Below, one piece after another: positions 33,041 to 40,648 of a stretch of DNA of 64,000 nucleotides (the first letter of the stretch is position 1; each line of letters begins with the position of its first letter). The stretch comes from Arthrobacter sp. StoSoilB19. GTDB lineage: Bacteria; Actinomycetota; Actinomycetes; Actinomycetales; Micrococcaceae. Made by a program: the position numbers and the translations under genes. The stretch spans positions 3,844,001 to 3,908,000 of the forward strand of contig NZ_AP024650.1 of the NCBI RefSeq assembly GCF_019977275.1, given 5' to 3'. The notes under the pieces were generated by a model, which did no database searches, was not told where the DNA came from, and worked only from the letters and a program-made list of their open reading frames with translations.

Positions 33041-33942
33041 GCACCGCAGTACTTTCCGGAAAGCCTTTGGCCGGTTTGTTCCACAAGGAAGTGCAGGAGC
33101 AGGTCCGGTCGCTTGAACTGGACGGCGTCCGCCCGGTCGTGGCGGTGGTCATGGCGACCGCCGATGAGTCAACGCACTGGTACGTCCGCTCCATCGAGCG
33201 GGCAGCGGAGCGGGCAGGAGTGGGTTGCCGGATCATCGACCTGGGCCATGACGCAACGGAACCGGTGCTGGCCAGCGTCCTGCGGGACCTGAGCGCCGAA
33301 CCGTCCGTGAACGGCATCATCCTGCAAACTCCACTGCCGCCCGGTGTCCGGACGGACAACCTGGTGGGCCTTATCGCCCCGGAAAAGGACATTGACGGCG
33401 CAAATCCGTTGAGCCTGGGTCGCCTTGCCGTGGGGCAGCCGGCCTTTGCGCCCGCCACCGCGCGCTCCGTCGTCGAAATCCTGGATCATTACCAGGTTCC
33501 CCTGGCGGGCAAGGGCGTGGTGGTCGTGGGCCGGTCCGCCGTGGTGGGCAAGCCACTGTCCCTCCTGCTGCTGGCACGCGATGCCGCCGTGACGGTCTGC
33601 CATTCCAGGTCGGGCCCTCTTGAGCGCTACACGAAGGATGCCGACGTCGTGGTGGTCGCCGCCGGACGCGCCGGCCTGCTGACCGGTAGCCATGTCTCCT
33701 CCCGGACGGTAGTGGTCGACGTCGGCACGAACGTCCTTCCCGACGGCTCGCTGGTGGGTGACGTGGACGAAGCCGGCGTCACCGGGACGGCAGCGGCGCT
33801 CACCCCGGTTCCCGGCGGCGTGGGCTCAGTGACCACGGCATTGCTGCTGCTTCACACCGTGGAGGCTGCACGCAGGCAAGTGTCTTCCCTGCCGCTGGCG
33901 GCCGGGCCCCTGGAGTCCCAGGTCCTGGAAGCCGCGGGCTAG
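33037..33942 (+). CDS. folD: FolD-like methylenetetrahydrofolate dehydrogenase (cyclohydrolase lysine missing)
   Basis: 301 aa, start TTG 33037 overlapping the upstream stop, with AAGGATCC before it. FolD hallmarks are present: GIILQTPLPPGV (the conserved Gln), APEKDIDGANPLSLGRL (the conserved Asp), VVVGRSAVVGKPLSLLLL and TPVPGGVGSVTTALLL. But the catalytic YVxxK motif reads YVRSIERAAERAG, with Ile where bifunctional FolD has Lys. That lysine is essential for the cyclohydrolase reaction, so this paralogue is probably a dehydrogenase only, paired with the FchA-like protein encoded just upstream. A second, complete FolD would be expected elsewhere in the genome. Confidence 0.92.
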   Translation: MSTAVLSGKPLAGLFHKEVQEQVRSLELDGVRPVVAVVMATADESTHWYVRSIERAAERAGVGCRIIDLGHDATEPVLASVLRDLSAEPSVNGIILQTPLPPGVRTDNLVGLIAPEKDIDGANPLSLGRLAVGQPAFAPATARSVVEILDHYQVPLAGKGVVVVGRSAVVGKPLSLLLLARDAAVTVCHSRSGPLERYTKDADVVVVAAGRAGLLTGSHVSSRTVVVDVGTNVLPDGSLVGDVDEAGVTGTAAALTPVPGGVGSVTTALLLLHTVEAARRQVSSLPLAAGPLESQVLEAAG

Positions 33943-33967
33943 GAAAGGCACAGCGTTAGCAACGGGC

Positions 33968-34076
33968 GTCCCGTTTTCCGTGAAAGGTGCTTCGATGGGC
34001 CTAAGACCTGGGGAGGTATTCCTCATCGAAGCACCGTTTTCGGAAAACGGGACCCCGCAACCGGCATGGTGCCGGT
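33968..34076. other. Structured intergenic element between folD and the moeA-like gene
   Basis: An outer stem GTCCCGTTTTCCG/CGGAAAACGGGAC (33968-33980 with 34041-34053), a 5/5 internal loop, an inner stem GGTGCTTCGATG/CATCGAAGCACC (33986-33997 with 34024-34035), and a 26-nt apical part that ends in GAGG-TATT-CCTC. A separate 7-bp hairpin ACCGGCA-TGG-TGCCGGT (34060-34076) follows, then the ribosome site of the next gene. No T-tract. It may be a palindromic mobile repeat or a regulatory RNA leader. Confidence 0.6.
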
Positions 34077-34099
34077 GACTTAAAAAGGAGGGGCCCCGG

Positions 34100-35431
34100 A
34101 TGCCTGCCAATGGATTGACAGCCACCGTTTCCAGGAGCACGGCTGCGCCGGGTCCCGTCCCGGAACGCGGGTGCATACCGTGGTCCGAAGCGCGCCATGT
34201 GGCCTTCGGTTCCGCCGGTCCGCTCCCGCCCGTGGCAGTCCCGCTCGCTGAAGCCAATGGACGCACGCTGAGCCGGGATGTCACCGCCCTCCAGGACCTC
34301 CCGCATTATGCCTCGTCCGCCATGGACGGTTGGGCCGTGAACGGGCCTGGTCCATGGCTGCTGGCCGGAGCCGGCCAGCATGGATCCCCGGTGCCTGCAG
34401 GCAACAGATTCCTGCCTGCAAACAGTGCCGCCGTGATTGCCACCGGCGGTCTGGTACCGCACGGCGCCGACGCCGTCCTACGCAAGGAAAGCGGCCTGGC
34501 CGTGCGGGACCCCAACGGCAACCACATCCTGGCGCTGCGTGCCGATGCGAAGCCCGGTGAGCCGTGCAGCGGCCAACACATCCGCCCTGCCGGGCAGGAA
34601 GCCCGGTCAGGGGACGTACTCATCCCTGCCGGCACCGTCCTTAATCCCGCGCACGTGGCCCTGGCTGCGGCGGCAGGGCACGACACCGTCCAGGTCCGCG
34701 CCCGGCCCGCTGCCGCCGTCGTACTCACCGGCGCCGAAGTGGTGACGCAGGGAATTCCGGGCCCGGGACAGGTCCGGGACACCTTTGGCCCGCAGCTCGG
34801 ACACGTGGTTTCCCTGCTCGGCGGTGTTGCGGACAGCCCGCAAAGAATCGGTGACTCGTTCAGCGATTGGCTGGCTGCCCTGGAGAACCCGGTGATGCCC
34901 CATGGCGGGCACGCAGACGTGCTCATCACCACCGGCGGCACCGGAAAATCCGGCACCGACCATTTCCGTGCCGCCGTCGACGCCATGGGCGGGCAGTTGC
35001 TGGTGGACGGCGTCGCGATGCGTCCCGGGCACCCGGCAGTGCTCGCCGCGCTTCCCGGAGGCCGGTTCGTCATTGGCCTGCCCGGCAATCCCCTGGCGGC
35101 CATGATGGCCCTCCTCACCCTGGGCGCACCGCTGATGGCCTCGCTTGGGGGCGCGCAGCTGCCTCCGTTGCAGCTCGTGATGTCCGGCTGCGACCTCGAG
35201 GGCGATCCGGGAAGGACACGCTTGGTCCCCTGCCGGTTCCTGTCCGGCCTTGCGTTCCCAGTCCAGCACACCGGGCCCGGCATGATGCGCGGGCTTGCCT
35301 GGGCGGACGCGGTCATGGCCGTTCCACCCCAGGGTGTTGATTCCGGGGGACCCGTTCCCGTGCTCCCGCTTCCGTGGGCAGCACCAGAAACCACAAGGAC
35401 ACCCGGAGCGGAGGCCACCATCCCACCCTGA
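34100..35431 (+). CDS. moeA: Molybdopterin molybdenumtransferase, MoeA family
   Basis: Inserts molybdenum into adenylated molybdopterin. About 443 aa. Family motifs: ALQDLPHYASSAMDGWAV near residue 70, VIATGGLVPHGADAVLRKES, GDVLIPAGTVL, the MoCF/MogA-like domain with ITTGGTGKSGTDHF (GTGKSGT replaces the common GVSVGDY) and GLPGNPLAAMMAL. AAGGAGGGG precedes the ATG. Its place between the folate operon and a molybdopterin formate dehydrogenase suggests it supports that enzyme. The altered motif may mean divergence within the family, but the rest looks intact. Confidence 0.88.
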   Translation: MPANGLTATVSRSTAAPGPVPERGCIPWSEARHVAFGSAGPLPPVAVPLAEANGRTLSRDVTALQDLPHYASSAMDGWAVNGPGPWLLAGAGQHGSPVPAGNRFLPANSAAVIATGGLVPHGADAVLRKESGLAVRDPNGNHILALRADAKPGEPCSGQHIRPAGQEARSGDVLIPAGTVLNPAHVALAAAAGHDTVQVRARPAAAVVLTGAEVVTQGIPGPGQVRDTFGPQLGHVVSLLGGVADSPQRIGDSFSDWLAALENPVMPHGGHADVLITTGGTGKSGTDHFRAAVDAMGGQLLVDGVAMRPGHPAVLAALPGGRFVIGLPGNPLAAMMALLTLGAPLMASLGGAQLPPLQLVMSGCDLEGDPGRTRLVPCRFLSGLAFPVQHTGPGMMRGLAWADAVMAVPPQGVDSGGPVPVLPLPWAAPETTRTPGAEATIPP

Positions 35432-35572
35432 CGCACAGGTTTGCCCTGTTTACCCCCTCACCAGGCACTCGATATGGCAGAGGTCTCCCTGTCCCAGCGG
35501 TCAGGGCCTTTGGCGTGACCCGGAGTCCCCAGCAGGAGCGCCTACACACTTTGCCTTTAGGGGGTCACACTC

Positions 35573-35640
35573 TTGACATTGAATGTGAGCTAGCGCACGA
35601 TTTTGTTGCATACAGCGAAGGTTGTTGATCATCACGGAAC
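35573..35640 (+). promoter_or_regulatory. Conserved regulatory module, copy 2 (before MFS transporter)
   Basis: TTGACA, then at offset 11 the CRP/GlxR-like dyad TGTGAGCTAGCGCACG (35584-35599), then two direct boxes TGTTGCATACAGCGAAG and TGTTGATCATCACGGAAC about 20 bp apart. Same layout as at 21732 and 37506. The remaining leader to the MFS start is about 320 bp and holds the small ORF listed separately. Confidence 0.65.
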
Positions 35641-35809
35641 GAGGCACGCCCGGATACGCTCCTCCCGTCCCCCGGCTCCACCCGTGATGACTTTGGGGAA
35701 CAGACGAACGAATTCATGATGGCCGATCCGAAAGGGGCCCTGGCCCGTGCATCGGCCGCACAACGCTGCCAGTATCCATGCGGCAGCGCCAGATCACCAA
35801 AGGAAGTCT

Positions 35810-35935
35810 ATGACTATCAGGGATGGCAGCACCATCGATCAAAGCAGCGCGGGGCGCCGGAACCGGGGAACGACGCCGAAGCCTGTCCGTGGGTCCAGGA
35901 AACAGCGCTCTGGCACCTTCAGCGGTTTGCGCTGA
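35810..35935 (+). CDS. Leader ORF or remnant N-terminus before the MFS gene
   Basis: A 41-aa ORF starting at ATG 35810 with a good site (AAAGGAAGTCT). It begins MTIRDGSTIDQSSAGRR, is polar and basic, and ends 22 bp before the MFS start. It could be a regulatory leader peptide, or the surviving start of a native gene that was displaced by the MFS gene, whose base composition differs from the surroundings. No family recognised. Confidence 0.35.
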   Translation: MTIRDGSTIDQSSAGRRNRGTTPKPVRGSRKQRSGTFSGLR

Positions 35936-35957
35936 AGCCGGAAGGGAACGAATCTCA

Positions 35958-37370
35958 ATGATCAATCCAACCAAGACGACGGCCCCCGTCGACACCTCCT
36001 CATCAAAAGAGACCAGCTCCAAGTTCAAGCGCCGCTTCATGATGCGGCTTGTAGCGGTCTTCATAGGCGGGATGTTCCTCGACGGTTACATCCTCGGAAT
36101 CATCGGCCCGGTCACCGGATCCATGCGGTCAGATCTCCAGCTCGACGCACTATCGCTGGGCATGATCGCTGCAGGCCCGCTGGCTGGTATCTTCATCGGC
36201 TCCCCGCTGGCTGGCTGGGCTACTGACAAGTTCGGACGCAAGCCAATGTTCCTGGTGGACATGGGCCTGTTCCTGGTCGCCTCAGGAGCCCAATTCTTCG
36301 TAACCTCTGGAGACGGCGCCGTGATCCAGCTGGCCATCATCCGATTCATGATGGGCGTCGCGATCGGCGGCGAGTACTCAATCGGTGGGCCACTGCTGTC
36401 AGAGTTCTCCCCACCCAAGCTCCGCGGGCGGTTGCTCGGGCTGACCCTGATCGCCTGGTACGTCGGTTTCATGATGGCATTCATCATCGGCACGCTCCTG
36501 CACGACGCCGGCACCCCATGGCGCCTAGTACTCGGCACGAGCACGATACTGGCATTCGTTCTGTTCCTCGCCCGCATGGGCCTCCCCGAATCGCCGAGCT
36601 GGCTCATTACTAAGGGACGGCACAAGGAAGCACTCGAGATCGCACACCGATATGTCGAATCGCCGCAGATGCACGACAGCATAACCGGAGAGATGGATCT
36701 GAGGATGCTCCAGGAGGCCCAAGCCGCGGAGAGTGGGACCAAAATCAAGAACGCCTCCTTCGGAATGCTGTTCTCGAGGCAGTACTGGCGCGCCACTGTC
36801 TTCACTGCAGGTTTTTGGTTCTGCGCGGTCACTCCGTACTTCGCGATCGCGACCTTCGCCGACGAGGTACTCAACCAATTCGGCTTCGGCGGCGGCTGGG
36901 CCGGTGGAGTCGGCCTGTCCGCACTTGCAGTCGCGGGCGTTGTCACCAGCGTACTTCTGATTGACAAGCTCGGCCGCCGAATCCTCACTGTGCCCGGGCA
37001 GTGGCTCTGCGCGGGCATCCTGCTGGTCATCGGAGTATGGGGGAACGCACCAGCGATCCTCGTGCTCGTCCTGTTTCTCGCCTTCTCCTACTTCAATGCC
37101 GGCTACACCACGATGACCCAGGTCTATCCGGCCGAGGTATTCCCCGGCCACCTGCGCGGCGTCGGTATGGGCTTCGCCGCGTCCTTCAGCCGGATTGGAG
37201 CCGCACTCGGCACCTTCGCCCTGCCATGGGCGATCGCCAACATCGGCATGGGCGCAACCATGGTCGTAGCCGCCGCCGTCGCATTACTCGGCGCAGTCCT
37301 CTCGCAATGGCTCGCGCCTGAGACGAAAGGGCGCACCCTCGCCGAGATTTCAGCAGACTTCTCCCACTGA
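35958..37370 (+). CDS. MFS transporter, sugar-porter type
   Basis: About 470 aa from ATG 35958 (GGAAGG about ten bases upstream), twelve membrane segments. The motif between helices 2 and 3 is GWATDKFGRKPMF, the helix 4-5 region is GVAIGGEYSIGGPLLSEF, the central LPESPSWLITKGR and the end PAEVFPGHLRGVGMGF are sugar-porter or aromatic-acid-porter signatures. Codon use differs from the neighbours (several ATA and CTA codons), suggesting later acquisition. Its promoter region carries the module shared with the BCCT gene and the next oxidase gene, so it probably imports a betaine-related or other methylated compound, though the substrate is not readable. Confidence 0.85.
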   Translation: MINPTKTTAPVDTSSSKETSSKFKRRFMMRLVAVFIGGMFLDGYILGIIGPVTGSMRSDLQLDALSLGMIAAGPLAGIFIGSPLAGWATDKFGRKPMFLVDMGLFLVASGAQFFVTSGDGAVIQLAIIRFMMGVAIGGEYSIGGPLLSEFSPPKLRGRLLGLTLIAWYVGFMMAFIIGTLLHDAGTPWRLVLGTSTILAFVLFLARMGLPESPSWLITKGRHKEALEIAHRYVESPQMHDSITGEMDLRMLQEAQAAESGTKIKNASFGMLFSRQYWRATVFTAGFWFCAVTPYFAIATFADEVLNQFGFGGGWAGGVGLSALAVAGVVTSVLLIDKLGRRILTVPGQWLCAGILLVIGVWGNAPAILVLVLFLAFSYFNAGYTTMTQVYPAEVFPGHLRGVGMGFAASFSRIGAALGTFALPWAIANIGMGATMVVAAAVALLGAVLSQWLAPETKGRTLAEISADFSH

Positions 37371-37416
37371 CACCGGGACCGCACGGACACACGCCGCCGG
37401 ATAACCGGAGCTGCAC

Positions 37417-37456
37417 CAAAGAGGCCTTCGCCGCACCAGCGGCGGGGGCCTCTTTG
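37417..37456 (+). terminator. Terminator after the MFS gene
   Basis: CAAAGAGGCC pairs with GGCCTCTTTG, with an inner GCCGC/GCGGC stem, ending in TTTG. Confidence 0.7.
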
Positions 37457-37505
37457 CCGCCTGTGATCACAGCACCGCCCATCCCCGCAACAAAGCAGGA
37501 AACCC

Positions 37506-37573
37506 TTGACATCCTATGTGAGCTGAGACACCCTGTTGCATATAGTGATGCGCGTTGCTCATAGCGAAGCGAA
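37506..37573 (+). promoter_or_regulatory. Conserved regulatory module, copy 3 (before second dimethylglycine oxidase-like gene)
   Basis: TTGACA, then at offset 11 the dyad TGTGAGCTGAGACACC (37517-37532), then boxes TGTTGCATATAGTGATG and CGTTGCTCATAGCGAAGC. TATAGT within the first box could serve as a -10 hexamer. Layout matches the copies at 21732 and 35573. Confidence 0.65.
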
Positions 37574-37626
37574 CTCCATCACCCCGGCCAGGCGGATTTC
37601 AGCACCAACCAGGAGAACCAAGAATT

Positions 37627-40134
37627 ATGAGCGCATCACCCCGCGTCGTCATCATCGGAGCCGGCATCGTCGGCACCAACCTCGCCGACGAGCTGGCAAG
37701 CCGCGGCTGGAACGACATCACCGTCGTCGAGCAGGGCCCGCTGGAGCTCGCAGGCGGCTCCACGTCGCACGCCCCTGGCCTCGTGTTCCAGAACAACCCG
37801 TCCAGGACCATGACGGAATTCGCAACCTACACCGTTAACAAGCTGCTCGCCCTGACCAAGGACGGCCAGTCCTGCTTCAACCAAGTGGGCGGCCTGGAAC
37901 TGGCAACCACCCCAGAGCGCCTGGCCGACCTCAAGCGCAAGATGGGCCTGATGACCTCCTGGGGCGTCGAAAGCCGGATCGTGGACGCCGACGAATGCGA
38001 AAAGATCTACCCGCTGCTGAACACCGGCAAGCTTACCGGCGGCCGCGAGGTCCTGGGCGGCCTGCTTATCCCCACCGACGGTATCGCCCTGGCGGCCCGG
38101 GCCGTGCAGCTGCTGATCGAGCGGACGCGCGAACTCGGTGTCACCTACCTCGGCTCCACCACCGTCACCGGCATCGCACGGGAGGGCAGCAAGGTCACCG
38201 GTGTCGAGACCTCCTCCGGTGTGATCCCAGCCGACATCGTGGTGTCCTGCGCAGGGTTCTGGGGCCGTGAGCTCGGCCGGATGGCGGGCCTGGAGGTGCC
38301 GCTGCTGCCGCTGGCCCACCAGTACGTGGTCACCACGCCCCTCGCCGAACTTGAGGGCGTCAACGAGCTTCCGAAGGGTGCCAGCAAGCCGATTCTGCGC
38401 TACCAGGACAAGGACCTGTACTACCGCGAGTGGGGCGACCGCATTGGCATCGGCAGCTACGCCCACCGTCCCATGCCCGTGGACATGGCTGCACTGCCCA
38501 AGGTCCCGGCCGGGGAGATGTCCGACCACCGCATGCCCTCCCGCCTGGACTTCACCCTTGAAGACTTCGTGCCCGCGTGGGAGGACAGCCAGGACCTGCT
38601 GCCGGCACTGCGCAGCACCGGAATCCAGGACGGCTTCAACGGCATCTTCTCGTTCACCCCTGACGGCGGCCCGCTCATGGGCGAGGCGCCGGACCTCGAC
38701 GGCTTCTTCGTGGCCGAGGCAGTGTGGGTCACGCACTCGGCCGGCGTCGCCAAGGCCATGGCCGAACTGCTCGTCGACGGCCAGCCGCAGACCGACCTGC
38801 ACGGCTGCGAGCTGACACGCTTCGAGAAGGTGCAGACCTCCGACGCGTACGTCAGCGAGACGTCGCAGCAGAACTTCGTGGAGATCTACGACGTCCTGCA
38901 CCCGCTGCAGCCCCGCGAATCCCCGCGCGACCTGCGCGTCAGCCCGTTCAACGTCCGCCAGAAGGAACTCGGGGCCTTCTTCCTGGAGTCCGCCGCCTGG
39001 GAGCGCCCGCACTGGTTCGAAGCCAACCGCGGACTCCTGGCCGAACTGCCGGAAGAATGGCGGGCTCCTGGGCGCGACGAATGGTCCGCCATGTTCCACT
39101 CCCCCATTTCCGCCGCCGAAGCGTGGAAGACGCGCACCGCCGTCGGACTTTTCGACATGACGCCGCTGAAGCGCCTCTCCGTCGCCGGCCCCGGCGCCCA
39201 AGCACTGCTGCACCGCCTGAGCACGGGCAATATCGCCAAAAAGCCGGGTGCCGTGACGTACTGCCTGCTGCTGGCGGACGACGGCGGCATCCGCAGTGAC
39301 GTGACCGTCGCCAGGCTCGCCGAGGAGGAGTTCCAGCTGGGCGTCAACAGCAATGTTGACTTCGACTACCTCCGGGTGGAGGCCCGGAAGCAGTCGGCCG
39401 CTGATCCTGCCCAGTGGGTCCACGTCACCGACATCACGGGCAGCACCTGCTGCATCGGGCTCTGGGGCCCGCTGGCCCGCGAGGTCATCGGCAAGGTCAG
39501 CGGGGACGACCTCAGCAACGACGGCCTCAAGTACTTCCGCACCAAGGAAATCTCCGTTGGGGGCATCCCCGTTACGGCCATGCGGCTCTCCTACGTGGGC
39601 GAGCTCGGCTGGGAGCTCTACACCACGGCCGAATATGGGCTGAAGCTCTGGGACCTGCTGTTCGAGGCGGGCCAGGAGCACGGCATCGTCGCCGCCGGCC
39701 GCGGTGCCTTTAACAGCATGCGCCTTGAGAAGGGCTACCGGCTGTGGGGCACGGACATGACGTCCGAGCACCACCCCTACCAGGCCGGCCTTGGCTTCTC
39801 CGTGGCCAAGGACAAGACGGGCTTTGTTGGTGCCGAGGCCCTGGCGTCGCTCCGCGAACAGCCGGCGGCCAAGACACTGCGCTGCCTGACGGTCGACGAC
39901 GGCACGTCCGTGGTGCTGGGCAAGGAACCGGTGTTTGTGGCTGGGGAAGCCGTTGGGTACGTCACGAGCGCGGCGTACGGCTTCACCATCCGCAAGCCCA
40001 TCGCCTACGCCTGGCTGCCCTCGTCAGTGTCCGAAGGGGACGCCGTGGAGATCGAGTACTTCGGCCGGCGGGTGGCCGCCACCGTCACCGCGGAGCCGCT
40101 CTTTGACCCGGGCATGGAACGCCTCCGCGGCTGA
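37627..40134 (+). CDS. Dimethylglycine oxidase paralogue (FAD/GcvT-domain N-methyl oxidase)
   Basis: 835 aa from ATG 37627, collinear with and very similar to the oxidase at 29917 over its whole length, including the FAD fold (RVVIIGAGIVGTNLADEL), GSTSHAPG, PLAHQY, DLYYRE and the folate-domain IRSDVTVAR, so all three catalytic positions are kept. It has a six-residue insertion near residue 135 (TGKLTGGREV region). It is alone on its transcript, with a different regulatory region from the first copy and a strong terminator after it. It may act on sarcosine, dimethylglycine or another N-methyl amine; the residues seen do not distinguish these. Confidence 0.93.
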   Translation: MSASPRVVIIGAGIVGTNLADELASRGWNDITVVEQGPLELAGGSTSHAPGLVFQNNPSRTMTEFATYTVNKLLALTKDGQSCFNQVGGLELATTPERLADLKRKMGLMTSWGVESRIVDADECEKIYPLLNTGKLTGGREVLGGLLIPTDGIALAARAVQLLIERTRELGVTYLGSTTVTGIAREGSKVTGVETSSGVIPADIVVSCAGFWGRELGRMAGLEVPLLPLAHQYVVTTPLAELEGVNELPKGASKPILRYQDKDLYYREWGDRIGIGSYAHRPMPVDMAALPKVPAGEMSDHRMPSRLDFTLEDFVPAWEDSQDLLPALRSTGIQDGFNGIFSFTPDGGPLMGEAPDLDGFFVAEAVWVTHSAGVAKAMAELLVDGQPQTDLHGCELTRFEKVQTSDAYVSETSQQNFVEIYDVLHPLQPRESPRDLRVSPFNVRQKELGAFFLESAAWERPHWFEANRGLLAELPEEWRAPGRDEWSAMFHSPISAAEAWKTRTAVGLFDMTPLKRLSVAGPGAQALLHRLSTGNIAKKPGAVTYCLLLADDGGIRSDVTVARLAEEEFQLGVNSNVDFDYLRVEARKQSAADPAQWVHVTDITGSTCCIGLWGPLAREVIGKVSGDDLSNDGLKYFRTKEISVGGIPVTAMRLSYVGELGWELYTTAEYGLKLWDLLFEAGQEHGIVAAGRGAFNSMRLEKGYRLWGTDMTSEHHPYQAGLGFSVAKDKTGFVGAEALASLREQPAAKTLRCLTVDDGTSVVLGKEPVFVAGEAVGYVTSAAYGFTIRKPIAYAWLPSSVSEGDAVEIEYFGRRVAATVTAEPLFDPGMERLRG

Positions 40135-40164
40135 CCTGCCCCGGGGTTGAACCCGTCAAAACCT

Positions 40165-40210
40165 GGGTGGTTGGGCCTGCTTGAGACCGGCAGGCCCAAC
40201 CACCCTTTTT
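40165..40210 (+). terminator. Strong terminator after the oxidase paralogue
   Basis: GGGTGGTTGGGCCTGC and GCAGGCCCAACCACCC pair perfectly over 16 bp around a 9-nt loop, followed by TTTTT. Confidence 0.9.
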
Positions 40211-40352
40211 GCTGCCTCGGGGAGGGCACTGATTCGCGCGGCAAAACCGCGACGTAGACTCACCGGAGCAACAACAAATTTGAGGGAACAGGTGTTTGGG
40301 GGAACAGCGTGCTGACCAGGGTGTGGCCACATGACATTCTGGCGTCACTGCC

Positions 40353-40576
40353 GTGATTCAGCAGCGCCCGGGCCGCCGCCCTTGGACGTTCGCCGCGGTC
40401 TGCGTGATGGTGACCTCGCTGACGCTCCTGTTGTTCGGCCCGTCCCTGGGTCCTCCCGCTCGCCGTCGACATACGCGGGAGGGGCAGCGACGGCAGGACT
40501 CATGATTGCGTACTGGGCCTGGCGCCTCCCCCGCCGTTCCCGCCGGGTGCAGCGCCATGACGGAGCCGTCGTTTAG
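40353..40576 (+). pseudogene. Decayed small membrane-protein gene (frameshifts)
   Basis: From GTG 40353 one frame gives a membrane-like segment (WTFAAVCVMVTSLTLLLFGP). After about 40445 the sensible sequence moves to other frames: LPLAVD in one, then YAGGAATAGLMIAYWAWRLP and a basic tail to the stop at 40576 in another. Together they read like one two-helix small protein interrupted by two one-base shifts. No single frame gives a convincing protein. The rest of the 40211-40648 gap shows no other clear feature. Confidence 0.4.
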
Positions 40577-40648
40577 CTCCGATCTCCCCTGCCGGTGAAA
40601 GGTCCGGCCGCTCCTCTTAATGTCAGACCCTCCCCCGATGATTAGTTC

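Noticed and set aside
34060..34076. Intrinsic terminator after folD
   Set aside because: The hairpin is short, has no T-tract and sits directly before the ribosome site of the next gene, so a leader structure or part of a repeat is more likely.
40331..40576. An intact 81-aa gene in one frame
   Set aside because: Only the last 36 residues look like a protein; the first part is better explained by another frame, indicating a decayed gene.
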